Positions 26,285 through 33,846 of a stretch of DNA of 64,000 nucleotides are shown here, in pieces (positions within the stretch are counted from its first letter, which is position 1; each line of letters starts with the position of its first letter). The translations under genes were made by a program, and so were the position numbers. Source of the DNA: an uncultured Gellertiella sp. (GTDB lineage Bacteria; Pseudomonadota; Alphaproteobacteria; Rhizobiales; Rhizobiaceae); contig NZ_OY735139.1 of the NCBI RefSeq assembly GCF_963457605.1, forward strand, positions 2,696,001 to 2,760,000, written 5' to 3'. The notes under the pieces are model-generated. The model worked only from the letters and a program-made list of their open reading frames with translations, ran no database searches and had not been told where the DNA came from.

Positions 26285-26695
26285 ATGCGGACTTTGTTTG
26301 ATAGGCTGCGCGTAACCGTGATGGCGGCGCTTGTTCTTGGTGCCGGTGTCGCCGGTCCGGTTCAGGCATGGGCGGATGCCTGTGAGGAGGCGCATGATCC
26401 CTCGCCCCGGTCGGGCGATCCCACGGGGATCGATTTCTTCAACGATACCCAGTTCGCCTACAGGATCCTCTGGATCGACTTTGACGGGTTCCTGAAGGAA
26501 TACGGGCTCTTGCAGCCCGGCGAGCATGCCCATTACGACACCTATATCGGTCACCAATGGCTGGTGGAGCTTTATGCTTCCGAAGAACGCACCGAATGTT
26601 TCGGTCCGATTGCGCCGCGCGACCATGAAAGCTGTCAGGCCCATATTCTCTGGAACGACGGTATTGGCATCGATGCCGGCCTTTGCGATTTCTGA
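26285..26695 (+). CDS. Secreted VHL beta-domain protein
   Basis: The 136-residue protein starts with a signal peptide (about residues 1-30, ending PVQAWA). The core from about residue 50 (FFNDTQFAYRILWIDFDGF, LLQPGEHAHYDTY, IGHQWLVEL) follows the beta-domain pattern of the von Hippel-Lindau protein: an initial N-D/R-T/S strand, a W-x-D/N-F-D-G hairpin, a L-x-PG turn and a Y-x-x-H-x-W-L strand. Four cysteines are present in the mature protein (DACEE, ECFGP, SCQAH, LCDF), consistent with periplasmic disulfides. Its function is unknown. The start at 26285 follows a weak GACGGAGACG sequence. Confidence 0.8.
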   Translation: MRTLFDRLRVTVMAALVLGAGVAGPVQAWADACEEAHDPSPRSGDPTGIDFFNDTQFAYRILWIDFDGFLKEYGLLQPGEHAHYDTYIGHQWLVELYASEERTECFGPIAPRDHESCQAHILWNDGIGIDAGLCDF

Positions 26696-26864
26696 ACCGC
26701 GCAGGGCAGGGGGCGGGTCACCATATTACTTTAGGGTTGAAATTTATTTGCTGTGGTGGCTTGCGCGATGCCGCACCCGCAGTGTTGAATGCGGCTCCGG
26801 TCGAGGAGGGGCAGGCCGGAGCCTGATGTCCTGCCCGCCCCGGAATGATCCAGCGGGAGAGGCG

Positions 26865-27953
26865 ATGATCAAGCCGCATCCATTGAAATCCGGCAAGAAG
26901 CTGAAGCTTGGCGTGTTCTCCACCAATGCCGATGGCGGTCTTGCCATTACCGATGTGCCGGAACGCTGGGCGGCGGGCTGGGATGACAATCTCGGCGCGG
27001 CGCAGATAGCCGACCGTGCCGGGCTCGATTTCCTGCTGCCGATTGCCCGCTGGCGCGGTTTTGGCGGCAGGAACCGGGTGCGGGAATGGTCATTCGAAAC
27101 CTTTACCTGGGCAGCAGGGCTTGCCGCTGCGACGGAACAGATCGGACTGTTCATGACGGTGCATGTGCCGCTGGTCCATCCGCTTTACGCCGCCAAGGCG
27201 CTGGCGACGGTCGATCATATCTCCAGTGGCCGGGCCGGTCTGAACATTGTCTGCGGCTGGAATCCGAAGGAATTCGGCATGTTTGGCGTGCCGCTGGTGG
27301 AAAAGGGCTATGATCAGGCCTCGGAATGGCTGGAGATCGTCGAAAAGGCCTATGCCAGCACCGAGCCCTTCGATTTCACCGGCACCTACTATCAGTTGAA
27401 CCAGGCGGTGAGCCGACCGGCCAGTCTGCAGGTGCCGAGGCCGGTTACCATGAATGCGGCCTTTGGCGGACCGGGCCGGGATTTCGCGGCAAGGGCCTGC
27501 GATTATCTTTTCACCACATTTAGCGAACTTGCCGAGGCGGGCCATGCCATCGACGACATCAAGGCCCGTTCTGCCGCTGTCGGGCGCGATGTTGGCGTCT
27601 ACACGGTCTGTCATGTCGTGTGTCGCGAGACCCGCAAGGAAGCCGAGGCCTATTACCAGCGCTATGCGGTTGAGCAGGCGGACCATGCAGCGGTAGATGA
27701 TCACATGGCGGGGAAGAAGGAATTTTCCGGCTCCCACGATCCGCAGGCCTATGGGCGATATCGCCAGCGCTTTGCCGGTGGCGCAGGTACATTCCCCCTC
27801 GTTGGAACGCCGCAGCAGATTGCCGATACCATGCTGGCCATCGCCGCCAAAGGCTATCAGGGAATAGCGCTGTCCTTCGTCAATTACACCCAGGAATTGC
27901 CCTATTTCTGCGACCGCGTGCTGCCACTGCTTAAGGAGGCGGGACTGCGCTAA
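26865..27953 (+). CDS. LLM-class (luciferase-like) flavin-dependent oxidoreductase
   Basis: The 362-residue protein is a bacterial luciferase-fold monooxygenase of the SsuD/RutA/SfnG type, with KLGVFSTNADGG near the start, RWRGFGG, ATVDHISSGRAGLNIVCGW (core family signature) and FAARACDYLFTTF. Such enzymes use reduced FMN from a partner reductase to oxidise sulfonates, sulfones, pyrimidines or similar compounds. No flavin reductase gene is adjacent. The ATG at 26865 with a GGGAGAGG ribosome binding site is chosen; the frame is open back to 26526 but overlaps the VHL gene without meaningful sequence. Substrate is not determined. Confidence 0.85.
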   Translation: MIKPHPLKSGKKLKLGVFSTNADGGLAITDVPERWAAGWDDNLGAAQIADRAGLDFLLPIARWRGFGGRNRVREWSFETFTWAAGLAAATEQIGLFMTVHVPLVHPLYAAKALATVDHISSGRAGLNIVCGWNPKEFGMFGVPLVEKGYDQASEWLEIVEKAYASTEPFDFTGTYYQLNQAVSRPASLQVPRPVTMNAAFGGPGRDFAARACDYLFTTFSELAEAGHAIDDIKARSAAVGRDVGVYTVCHVVCRETRKEAEAYYQRYAVEQADHAAVDDHMAGKKEFSGSHDPQAYGRYRQRFAGGAGTFPLVGTPQQIADTMLAIAAKGYQGIALSFVNYTQELPYFCDRVLPLLKEAGLR

Positions 27954-27981
27954 AGTTTGATTTATGGATCAAACATCGAGC

Positions 27982-28266
27982 TCAGGGGGCCGGGCAGAAG
28001 GAATCGTAGAGCACTTTCACCACGTCCAGCGCCGGCGCGCTTTCAATCCTGTACCAGATGGTCTGGCCGTCCCGCCGCCCGGAAATCAGCCGGTCGCGGC
28101 GGAGCAGGGCGAGGTGCTGGGAGACGGTGGAATCCCGGATGCCGAGCAAATCGGCCAGCTGGCCGACGGAATGTTCACCCTGGATCAGCTTGCACAGGAT
28201 CAGCAACCGATGCCGGTTGGCCATGGATTTCAGCAGCTCGCTGGCCTTGTCGGCAGCAACATGCAT
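27982..28266 (-). CDS. ArsR/SmtB-family regulator with BigR/SqrR-like cysteine pair
   Basis: The 94-residue winged-helix protein (start MHVAADKASELLKSMANRHR) has the ArsR recognition helix DSTVSQHLALLRRDRLISGR and wing RRDGQTIWYRI. It lacks the usual ELCVCDL metal site. It has cysteines at 25 (RLLILCKLI) and 91 (YDSFCPAP), 66 residues apart, the spacing I recall for the persulfide-sensing pair of SqrR and BigR. It converges on the LLM oxidoreductase gene (28-bp gap). An open frame extension to 28485 runs into a repeat and was rejected. Confidence 0.83.
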   Translation of the reverse strand: MHVAADKASELLKSMANRHRLLILCKLIQGEHSVGQLADLLGIRDSTVSQHLALLRRDRLISGRRDGQTIWYRIESAPALDVVKVLYDSFCPAP

Positions 28267-28388
28267 GGGATCAGTACCCACTTCATCCTGGTTTCTGCTG
28301 GCCAAGGTTGCAACAACTCCCTCATGCAGTTGAATTGGCCAGTTTAATGGCCTTGGACCAGTTCGCAAGCGGAAAATTCCGGCGCTGG

Positions 28389-28450
28389 ACTTTGTCAGGG
28401 AAAACACGCAAACGAAGTTTTGCGTCTGGAATCCCGTTGTTCCTGACACA
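28389..28450 (+). repeat. Palindromic repeat, copy 8, truncated, with nested insert
   Basis: The copy has the left module TTTGTCAGGGAAAA, the ~22-nt insert CACGCAAACGAAGTTTTGCG, then GGAATCCCGTTGTTCCTGACA, and lacks module 2. It lies upstream of the ArsR gene and just beyond the 3' end of the phosphoesterase gene. Confidence 0.7.
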
Positions 28451-28462
28451 CATTGGCGCCGA

Positions 28463-29260
28463 TCAGGCCCGTCCGGCGATCTCAAAATCTTCGGTGTGAA
28501 CCTGCAAGCCGTTCGGCGTTACAACCAGAATGCCGTAGGCCCCGGGTTCGTCGACGGAGCTGGAGGTGTCCAGCGTGTCGAAGGGCATCGGCTGCTGGTG
28601 CACCGGGCTCTTGAAGATCGAGAAGGGGATGCCCCGATGCGAGCCGCTGATGGTGCGGTGGACATGGCCGGCAATGATGTGGCGCACATTGCCGTGCCGG
28701 GCGAGCACCTCGTAGAAATCCGGGCCATTGCGCAGCCTGATCCGGTCCATGCCGGCAAAGCCCGTCTCATGGGGCGGATGGTGCATGAAGATCAGCACCG
28801 GCCTGTCACCGGCTTCAGCCAGATGGTGGTCCAGCCAGAACAGCCGGCGCGCGCATAATTCGCCGGCATGATGGTCCGGATCGGCCCAGGACAGGCCGAT
28901 ATTGGTGTCGAGGATCAGCGCCCTTGCATCGGGAAAATCCACCACCTCCTGCACAAACCCCTCTTCGTCGCTGGCGACATCGGGAAACATGGTCTGGAAC
29001 ATGTCCCTGTTGTCGTGGTTGCCTATGGTCATCGACAGCGGCAGCGGCACGCGATCCAGCAGCACCTTCAGCCTTGCATAAGAGTCCCTGTCGCCGAAAT
29101 GGGTGAGATCGCCGGTGAGGATCATCCTGTCGGCATCCGGATGCATGGAAAGCGCATGGTCCAGCCCCGCCTGCAGGCGCTCCACCGGATCAAGTCCGAT
29201 GATGCGCTGGCCTTCGGGCAGCATGTGCAGATCGGTAAAGACAAGAATTTTGGTCATCAT
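28463..29260 (-). CDS. Calcineurin-like metallophosphoesterase (Icc/CpdA type)
   Basis: All five metal motifs of the family are visible in the 265-residue protein: FTDLH (D-x-H), LTGDL (GD), IGNHDN (GNHD), MHHPP and AGHVHR (GHxH). The layout matches class III cyclic-nucleotide phosphodiesterases such as CpdA, but activity on other phosphodiesters is possible. It is the last gene of an apparent operon pxpA, two biotin-carrier-like genes, then this one, with a 6-bp gap from the preceding gene. Why it belongs with oxoproline genes is unclear. Confidence 0.87.
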   Translation of the reverse strand: MMTKILVFTDLHMLPEGQRIIGLDPVERLQAGLDHALSMHPDADRMILTGDLTHFGDRDSYARLKVLLDRVPLPLSMTIGNHDNRDMFQTMFPDVASDEEGFVQEVVDFPDARALILDTNIGLSWADPDHHAGELCARRLFWLDHHLAEAGDRPVLIFMHHPPHETGFAGMDRIRLRNGPDFYEVLARHGNVRHIIAGHVHRTISGSHRGIPFSIFKSPVHQQPMPFDTLDTSSSVDEPGAYGILVVTPNGLQVHTEDFEIAGRA

Positions 29261-29266
29261 GCACCC

Positions 29267-29671
29267 TCAAGGCGTGTCATCGGTGGCAAACAGGTCCGCA
29301 CCATAGTCAACCCCTGTCCCATCCGGTTGGAGGGCGGCCAGAATGGTGGTGGCTTCAGCGGCAAGGACCGGTAGCCGGAGCGGCCCGACCACAATGACGC
29401 CGAGGATCGTGCCCTTGTTCACCCGGCAGGGATAGGCATCGTGCGCCAGGCTCGCGTAAAATCGCCCGACGGAGGGCGACGGGATGGTCGGTGGTGACCG
29501 TGGCGGCGCGACGGGGGGCGGATTTGCCTCGTCCATCGGCGCACGCGCGCTGTCCTCCATCACCAGCCTGAAATGCCGGGTTGCATCCCGATATTCGAAT
29601 TCGGCGATGGAATAGCGCGTCAGCAACAGGCCGAGCGCCTGCATGTCGGCACCGCTGTCTGTGCCCGTCAT
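29267..29671 (-). CDS. Degenerate biotin-carrier-like protein lacking the biotinyl lysine
   Basis: The 134-residue protein starts MTGTDSGADMQALGLLLTRY. Its N-terminal part (LGLLLTRYSIAEFEYRDATR) resembles the start of AccB, followed by a Pro-rich linker and a C-terminal segment (VNKGTILGVIVVGPLRLPVL, then DYGADLFATD) that reads like the half-domain around a biotin attachment site in which the E-A-M-K motif is replaced by GPLRLPV. It cannot be biotinylated at the usual place. It overlaps the upstream AccB-like gene by 4 bp (ATGA), so the two are probably made together, perhaps as partners. Confidence 0.7.
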   Translation of the reverse strand: MTGTDSGADMQALGLLLTRYSIAEFEYRDATRHFRLVMEDSARAPMDEANPPPVAPPRSPPTIPSPSVGRFYASLAHDAYPCRVNKGTILGVIVVGPLRLPVLAAEATTILAALQPDGTGVDYGADLFATDDTP

Positions 29672-30117
29672 GGCACGGTCCGCCTTATGGCAAACAGCGG
29701 CGTTCCCGCCTCCACCAGGCTGCCGTCCACTGCCAGAATGGCAATGATTTCGCCATCGCATTCCGCCTCGACCGGGTTGAACGTCTTCATGGCTTCGAGC
29801 AGGCCAAGGGTCTGTCCGTCCCTCACCCGACGCCCCGGTTCCACGAAAGCCGGAGCTCCTGGCGCGGGGGAACGGTAAAACAGACCAGTCATGCCGGCCA
29901 GAATTTCCAGTTCCGGTGCCGGCAAAGCGGGTGCAGGGCCGGTTGCCGCCGCTGCCGGTTTCCTCTCGCTGACCACCGCTTTCGGCGCAGGCGGAGCTTC
30001 GGTCCTGGTGCGGTGGCGGGCGATGCGGATGGTGGTGCCGTTTTCCGATACTTCCAGCTCTTCTGCCGTGGAGGCATCCAGCAGCCGCAGCAGGGTCTCG
30101 ATCAGGGTGAGGTCCAT
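29668..30117 (-). CDS. AccB-like biotin carboxyl carrier protein
   Basis: The 149-residue protein has an AccB-type N-terminus (MDLTLIETLLRLLDASTAEE), a Pro/Ala-rich linker (about 40-75) and a C-terminal biotinyl domain with the attachment site LGLLEAMKTFNPVEA. The modified lysine is in AMK. It starts 9 bases after the pxpA stop. No biotin carboxylase (AccC) gene is present nearby, so it may use a carboxylase encoded elsewhere or serve the oxoprolinase system. It is probably distinct from the housekeeping accB. Confidence 0.83.
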   Translation of the reverse strand: MDLTLIETLLRLLDASTAEELEVSENGTTIRIARHRTRTEAPPAPKAVVSERKPAAAATGPAPALPAPELEILAGMTGLFYRSPAPGAPAFVEPGRRVRDGQTLGLLEAMKTFNPVEAECDGEIIAILAVDGSLVEAGTPLFAIRRTVP

Positions 30118-30126
30118 CTGCCTGCC

Positions 30127-30912
30127 TTACCGGTTGAAGGGGGTGACGGTGATGCCGGCTTCTTCCAGCGCCCGGCGCACTTCACGGGCGATGCCGACGG
30201 CTTCGGGCGTATCGCTGTGCACGCAGATGCTGTCTATAGCGGTCTTCAGTCTCGTTCCGTCAACGGTTTCGATGGCCCCTTCCAGCACCATGCGCACCGC
30301 CCGGGCGGCGGTTTCCGAGGGGTCATGGAGCACCGCCCCGGGCAGGGCGCGATTGACCAGGTGGCCTTCCGCCGTATAGGCGCGGTCGGCAAAGATTTCC
30401 GAGCGCACACGGAGACCCATGTCGCGGGCCTGGCGCTCCTGATGGCCAAGCGCAATGGTCAGGCAGATCAGGCCCGGATCGACAGCCTTGATCGCCCGGT
30501 TGACCGCCATGGCGACGTCCTCATCCTGCTGGGTGAGATTGCCGAGCGCCCCATGCGCCTTCACATGGGTTATGCGGTGACCGGCATAGGTGGCAAGCGC
30601 CTGCGCCGCGCCGATCTGATAGGCCGTCAGTCTCTCGATCTCTCCCGCCGAAAAGGGGATCACCCGTCGCCCGAAGCCCCAGAGATCGGGAAACCCGGGA
30701 TGGGCACCGACCGCCACGCCGTTTTCAAGCGCCGTGCGAAAGGTCTCGGCCATGATCCCGGGATCGCCCGCATGCAGGCCGCAGGCAACATTGGCGGAGG
30801 TGACAATCGCCAGCATGGCGCGGTCATCGCCCATTTTCCACGGGCCAAATCCCTCGCCCATATCGGAATTCAGATCGACGCGCACGGTTATGCCTTCCTG
30901 TCTGCTGTTCAT
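30127..30912 (-). CDS. pxpA: 5-oxoprolinase subunit A (LamB/YcsF family)
   Basis: PxpA is the LamB/YcsF-fold subunit of the ATP-dependent PxpABC 5-oxoprolinase, which opens 5-oxoproline (pyroglutamate) to glutamate. The 261-residue protein has the signature VDLNSDMGEGFGPW at residues 12-25, NVACGLHAGDP and VKAHGALGNL. The ATG at 30912 (MNSRQEGITV) is preferred to one at 30987. It is divergent from pxpBC across 145 bp that include a perfect 10-bp palindrome TGATATATCA (31018-31027), a possible regulator site. Confidence 0.93.
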   Translation of the reverse strand: MNSRQEGITVRVDLNSDMGEGFGPWKMGDDRAMLAIVTSANVACGLHAGDPGIMAETFRTALENGVAVGAHPGFPDLWGFGRRVIPFSAGEIERLTAYQIGAAQALATYAGHRITHVKAHGALGNLTQQDEDVAMAVNRAIKAVDPGLICLTIALGHQERQARDMGLRVRSEIFADRAYTAEGHLVNRALPGAVLHDPSETAARAVRMVLEGAIETVDGTRLKTAIDSICVHSDTPEAVGIAREVRRALEEAGITVTPFNR

Positions 30913-31057
30913 TATTCCTGCATTTTCAACGCAACCGCCGACCGGGTCAATCGCCCGGACTGAGGAATGACGGGATAGCACATCCACATCAAATCCGGGT
31001 GGTCAAATCAACCATCCTGATATATCAGTTGGGTAAAGCACAGAATGGATTCAGTCG

Positions 31058-31729
31058 ATGACCGAAGGCACCAGGCCATTGCCGACAATCAGCATGGAAG
31101 GGACAACGGCGATATTGATCGACGTCGCCGGGCCAGGTTTCGACGAGCTTGGCCAGGCTCGCCTTCTGGCGCTGCGTACTCCGCTGCAAGCGATTGAGGG
31201 GGTTGAGGAAACGGTCCCGGGCATGAACAACCTGATGCTGACCTTCAATCCGCTCCAACTGGACCCCGAACACCTCGAAAGCCGTATTCTGGCACTCTGG
31301 CAGACGGCCGAACCGGACCGCGATGCCGGTCGTCTGGTCGAAGTGCCGGTCGTCTATGGCGGTGTGACGGGGGAAGACCTGATCTGGCTGGCGGCGGAAA
31401 AGGCCATGACACCGGAGGAACTGGTGGCCCGGCATTCGGCCCCGGTCTATCGGGTCGCCGCCGTCGGCGCGATGCCGGGTTTCGTCTATCTTTCCGGTCT
31501 CGATCCCGTCCTTGCCATGCCGCGCCGGGCAACACCGCGCATGGCGGTGAGGCGCGGTTCGGTGATCATCGGCGGTCATCAGGCGGGTATCATGCCGATC
31601 ACGGCCCCTTCGGGATGGCATTGTCTCGGCCATACGGATATCGCGCTGTTTGATCCCCTGCGGGCGGAACCGGCGACATTTCGTCCCGGCGACCGGATCC
31701 GTTTCGTGCCGGTGGGATCGCTTCGATGA
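31058..31729 (+). CDS. pxpB: 5-oxoprolinase subunit B (KipI family)
   Basis: The 223-residue protein has the KipI pattern: VPGMNNLMLTFNP, AVGAMPGFVYLSGLDP, MPRRATPRMAV and IMPITAPSGWHCLG. PxpB phosphorylates 5-oxoproline together with PxpC. Its TGA overlaps the pxpC ATG by 4 bp, so the two are coupled. No strong ribosome binding site is seen before its ATG. Confidence 0.93.
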   Translation: MTEGTRPLPTISMEGTTAILIDVAGPGFDELGQARLLALRTPLQAIEGVEETVPGMNNLMLTFNPLQLDPEHLESRILALWQTAEPDRDAGRLVEVPVVYGGVTGEDLIWLAAEKAMTPEELVARHSAPVYRVAAVGAMPGFVYLSGLDPVLAMPRRATPRMAVRRGSVIIGGHQAGIMPITAPSGWHCLGHTDIALFDPLRAEPATFRPGDRIRFVPVGSLR

Positions 31730-32700
31730 TCGAGATCCTGTCAACCGGCCTTTCCAACACGGTTCAGGATCGCGGACGGCGCGGCCATCTGGCGGCAGGC
31801 GTCAGTCGCGCCGGAGCTATGGACGGACAGGCGCTCGAAATCGCCAACCGGCTTCTCGGCAATGCCAGCGACGCTGCCGGCCTGGAACTGGCGATCTTTC
31901 CGTTTCGCCTGCGCTTTCATGTCGCTTGCCGCTTTGCCATTGCCGGGGCAGAATGTGCAGCAGCCTTGGGCAGTGCCAGCCTGCCGCCGTTCTGGACGAT
32001 GGAGGCAGGGGCGGGTGATGAGCTCCGCCTTGCCCCGCCCCGACAGGGTGCCCGCGCCATCCTGGCATTTTCCGGAGGCCTGGATGTTCCCCTCGTGCTC
32101 GGATCGCGTGCAACCGATCTCAAGAGTGGCTGGGGCGGTTTTTGCGGACGCGGACTGGAGCGCGGGGACCGGTTGGTGCTTTTGCCCCCGGACAGGGCCG
32201 CGCAGGCGGGCAGGCTGCAATTGCCTGGCGGATGGGGAGCGGAGGTCGCCGACCTTCGCCCGACGGCTGATGGCGATGTGCCTGTCAGGATCATGCCGGG
32301 TGCGGAGTGGGACGGATTTACCAGCGGCAGCCGGTCGCAGTTTGTCGACAGGTCGTGGCGGCTGACAGGCGAGGCGAACCGGCAGGGTTACCGGCTGGAC
32401 GGCCCGGCACTGACCTTGATCGAAAAACGTGAGCTGTTTTCGCATGGCATCATGCCGGGAACCGTGCAGGTGCCGCCAAACGGCCAGCCGATCATCCAGA
32501 TGGCGGAGGCCAATACCTGCGGCGGTTATCCGAAGATCGCCCATGTGATCGAGGCCGATCTGTGGCGGCTGGCGCAGATGCGTCCGGGAGACCGCCTCCG
32601 GTTTCTGGTCGTGTCGCGGCAGGAGGCGATGGAGGCTCTGCGCTTTGAACGGCAATGGATGGAACGGCTTTCCACCCATGTCCGGCTGATCGGCAGTTGA
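31726..32700 (+). CDS. pxpC: 5-oxoprolinase subunit C (KipA family)
   Basis: The 324-residue protein has the KipA/AHS2 pattern: NTVQDRGRRGHLAAGVSRAG at the start, MDGQALEIANRLLGN, and near the C-terminus MPGTVQVPPNGQPI and CGGYPKIAHV. With PxpB it forms the ATP-using half of 5-oxoprolinase. It is coupled to pxpB and followed after 82 bp by a proline-racemase-family gene. Confidence 0.93.
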   Translation: MIEILSTGLSNTVQDRGRRGHLAAGVSRAGAMDGQALEIANRLLGNASDAAGLELAIFPFRLRFHVACRFAIAGAECAAALGSASLPPFWTMEAGAGDELRLAPPRQGARAILAFSGGLDVPLVLGSRATDLKSGWGGFCGRGLERGDRLVLLPPDRAAQAGRLQLPGGWGAEVADLRPTADGDVPVRIMPGAEWDGFTSGSRSQFVDRSWRLTGEANRQGYRLDGPALTLIEKRELFSHGIMPGTVQVPPNGQPIIQMAEANTCGGYPKIAHVIEADLWRLAQMRPGDRLRFLVVSRQEAMEALRFERQWMERLSTHVRLIGS

Positions 32701-32782
32701 GCGGCGCTTGCCACCAAGTGAAGATGCATCACGCTCCGGTGCGGAATGCGCGGGACATGACAGGAATGCGGGGAAGACAGCG

Positions 32783-33835
32783 ATGAAATGGACACGGACG
32801 ATCCAACTGCTGGATGTGCATTGCGAGGGCGAAATCGGCAAGGTCGCGATTGGCGGCGTGCCGAAAATCCCCGGCAACACCATTGCCGAGCAGATGAACC
32901 ACCTCAACACACGGGACGACAGCCTGCGGCGTTTTCTCTGTCTTGAGCCGCGTGGGGCACCGATTGGTTCCGTCAACCTTTTGGTGCCCGCCAAACATCC
33001 GGATGCCGACTGGGGTTTCATCATCCTGCAGCCCGATCAGGCCCATGCCGCGTCGGGGTCGAACTCGATCTGCGTCACGACGGCACTGCTTGAAAGCGGC
33101 ATTGTCGAGATGAAGGAACCGGAAACGGTGGTGGTGCTCGATACCGCCGCCGGTCTGGTCCGGGCTGTCGCTACCTGCCGCGACGGGCGCTGCGAAAAGG
33201 TCAGACTGACGCTGGTTCCCTCCTTTGCCCATCAGCTCGATGCGGTTCTCGACACGCCGCGCTGGGGCAGGATCACCTTCGATCTCTGCTATGGCGGGAT
33301 CTTCTATGCGCTGGTCGATGCCGAGCCACTGGGGTTGACCATCGAGCCCGGCAGCGCCCGGGCGCTGGTCGAGGCCGGAATGGAGATCAAGGCGCAGATC
33401 AACCGGGAAATGCCGGTGGTCCATCCGGAGATCCCGGAGATATCAGGCGTCGCCTATGTGATGTTCCGCAGCAACGAGCCGGATGGGGCGGTCAGGACCT
33501 GCACCACGATGTGGCCGGGCCGGGCGGACCGCTCGCCCTGCGGCACCGGCAGTTCGGCCAATCTGGCCGCCCTGCATGCGCGCGGCAAGGCGAAGGTGGG
33601 CGACGTCTTCGTGTCGCGCTCGATCATCGGCTCGGAATTCCAGGCAGGCATCGAGGCGGTGACGGAAGTCGCAGGCAGGCCCGCGATCATCCCGACCATC
33701 ACCGGACGCGGCTTTACCTTCGGCATGCATCAGGTAGCGCTTGACCCCTTCGATCCGCTCGGCGAGGGATTTGCGCTCAGCGATGTCTGGGGCGAGGCGG
33801 CGGCGGGCATTGCCGCACACCGGCCAATGAAATAG
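32783..33835 (+). CDS. Proline racemase / hydroxyproline epimerase-family protein with Ser/Cys catalytic pair
   Basis: The 350-residue protein belongs to the proline racemase superfamily, which includes 4-hydroxyproline 2-epimerase and trans-3-hydroxyproline dehydratase. At the position of the first catalytic cysteine (MCGHxT in racemases) it reads ASGSNSI, so Ser replaces Cys; the second motif DRSPCGTGSSA keeps its Cys. Such Ser/Cys members have been linked to hydroxyproline dehydratase or dual activity, so a classical two-base racemase is unlikely. The ATG at 32783 (MKWTRTIQLLDVH) follows a GGGGAAGA sequence. It is the last gene of the pxpBC unit and converges on the mutarotase gene. Confidence 0.85.
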   Translation: MKWTRTIQLLDVHCEGEIGKVAIGGVPKIPGNTIAEQMNHLNTRDDSLRRFLCLEPRGAPIGSVNLLVPAKHPDADWGFIILQPDQAHAASGSNSICVTTALLESGIVEMKEPETVVVLDTAAGLVRAVATCRDGRCEKVRLTLVPSFAHQLDAVLDTPRWGRITFDLCYGGIFYALVDAEPLGLTIEPGSARALVEAGMEIKAQINREMPVVHPEIPEISGVAYVMFRSNEPDGAVRTCTTMWPGRADRSPCGTGSSANLAALHARGKAKVGDVFVSRSIIGSEFQAGIEAVTEVAGRPAIIPTITGRGFTFGMHQVALDPFDPLGEGFALSDVWGEAAAGIAAHRPMK

Positions 33836-33846
33836 TCTGGCTTGCG

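Noticed and set aside
31018-31027. TGATATATCA palindrome between pxpA and pxpB as a GntR operator
   Set aside because: A single 10-bp palindrome is too short to assign; noted only in the pxpA entry.
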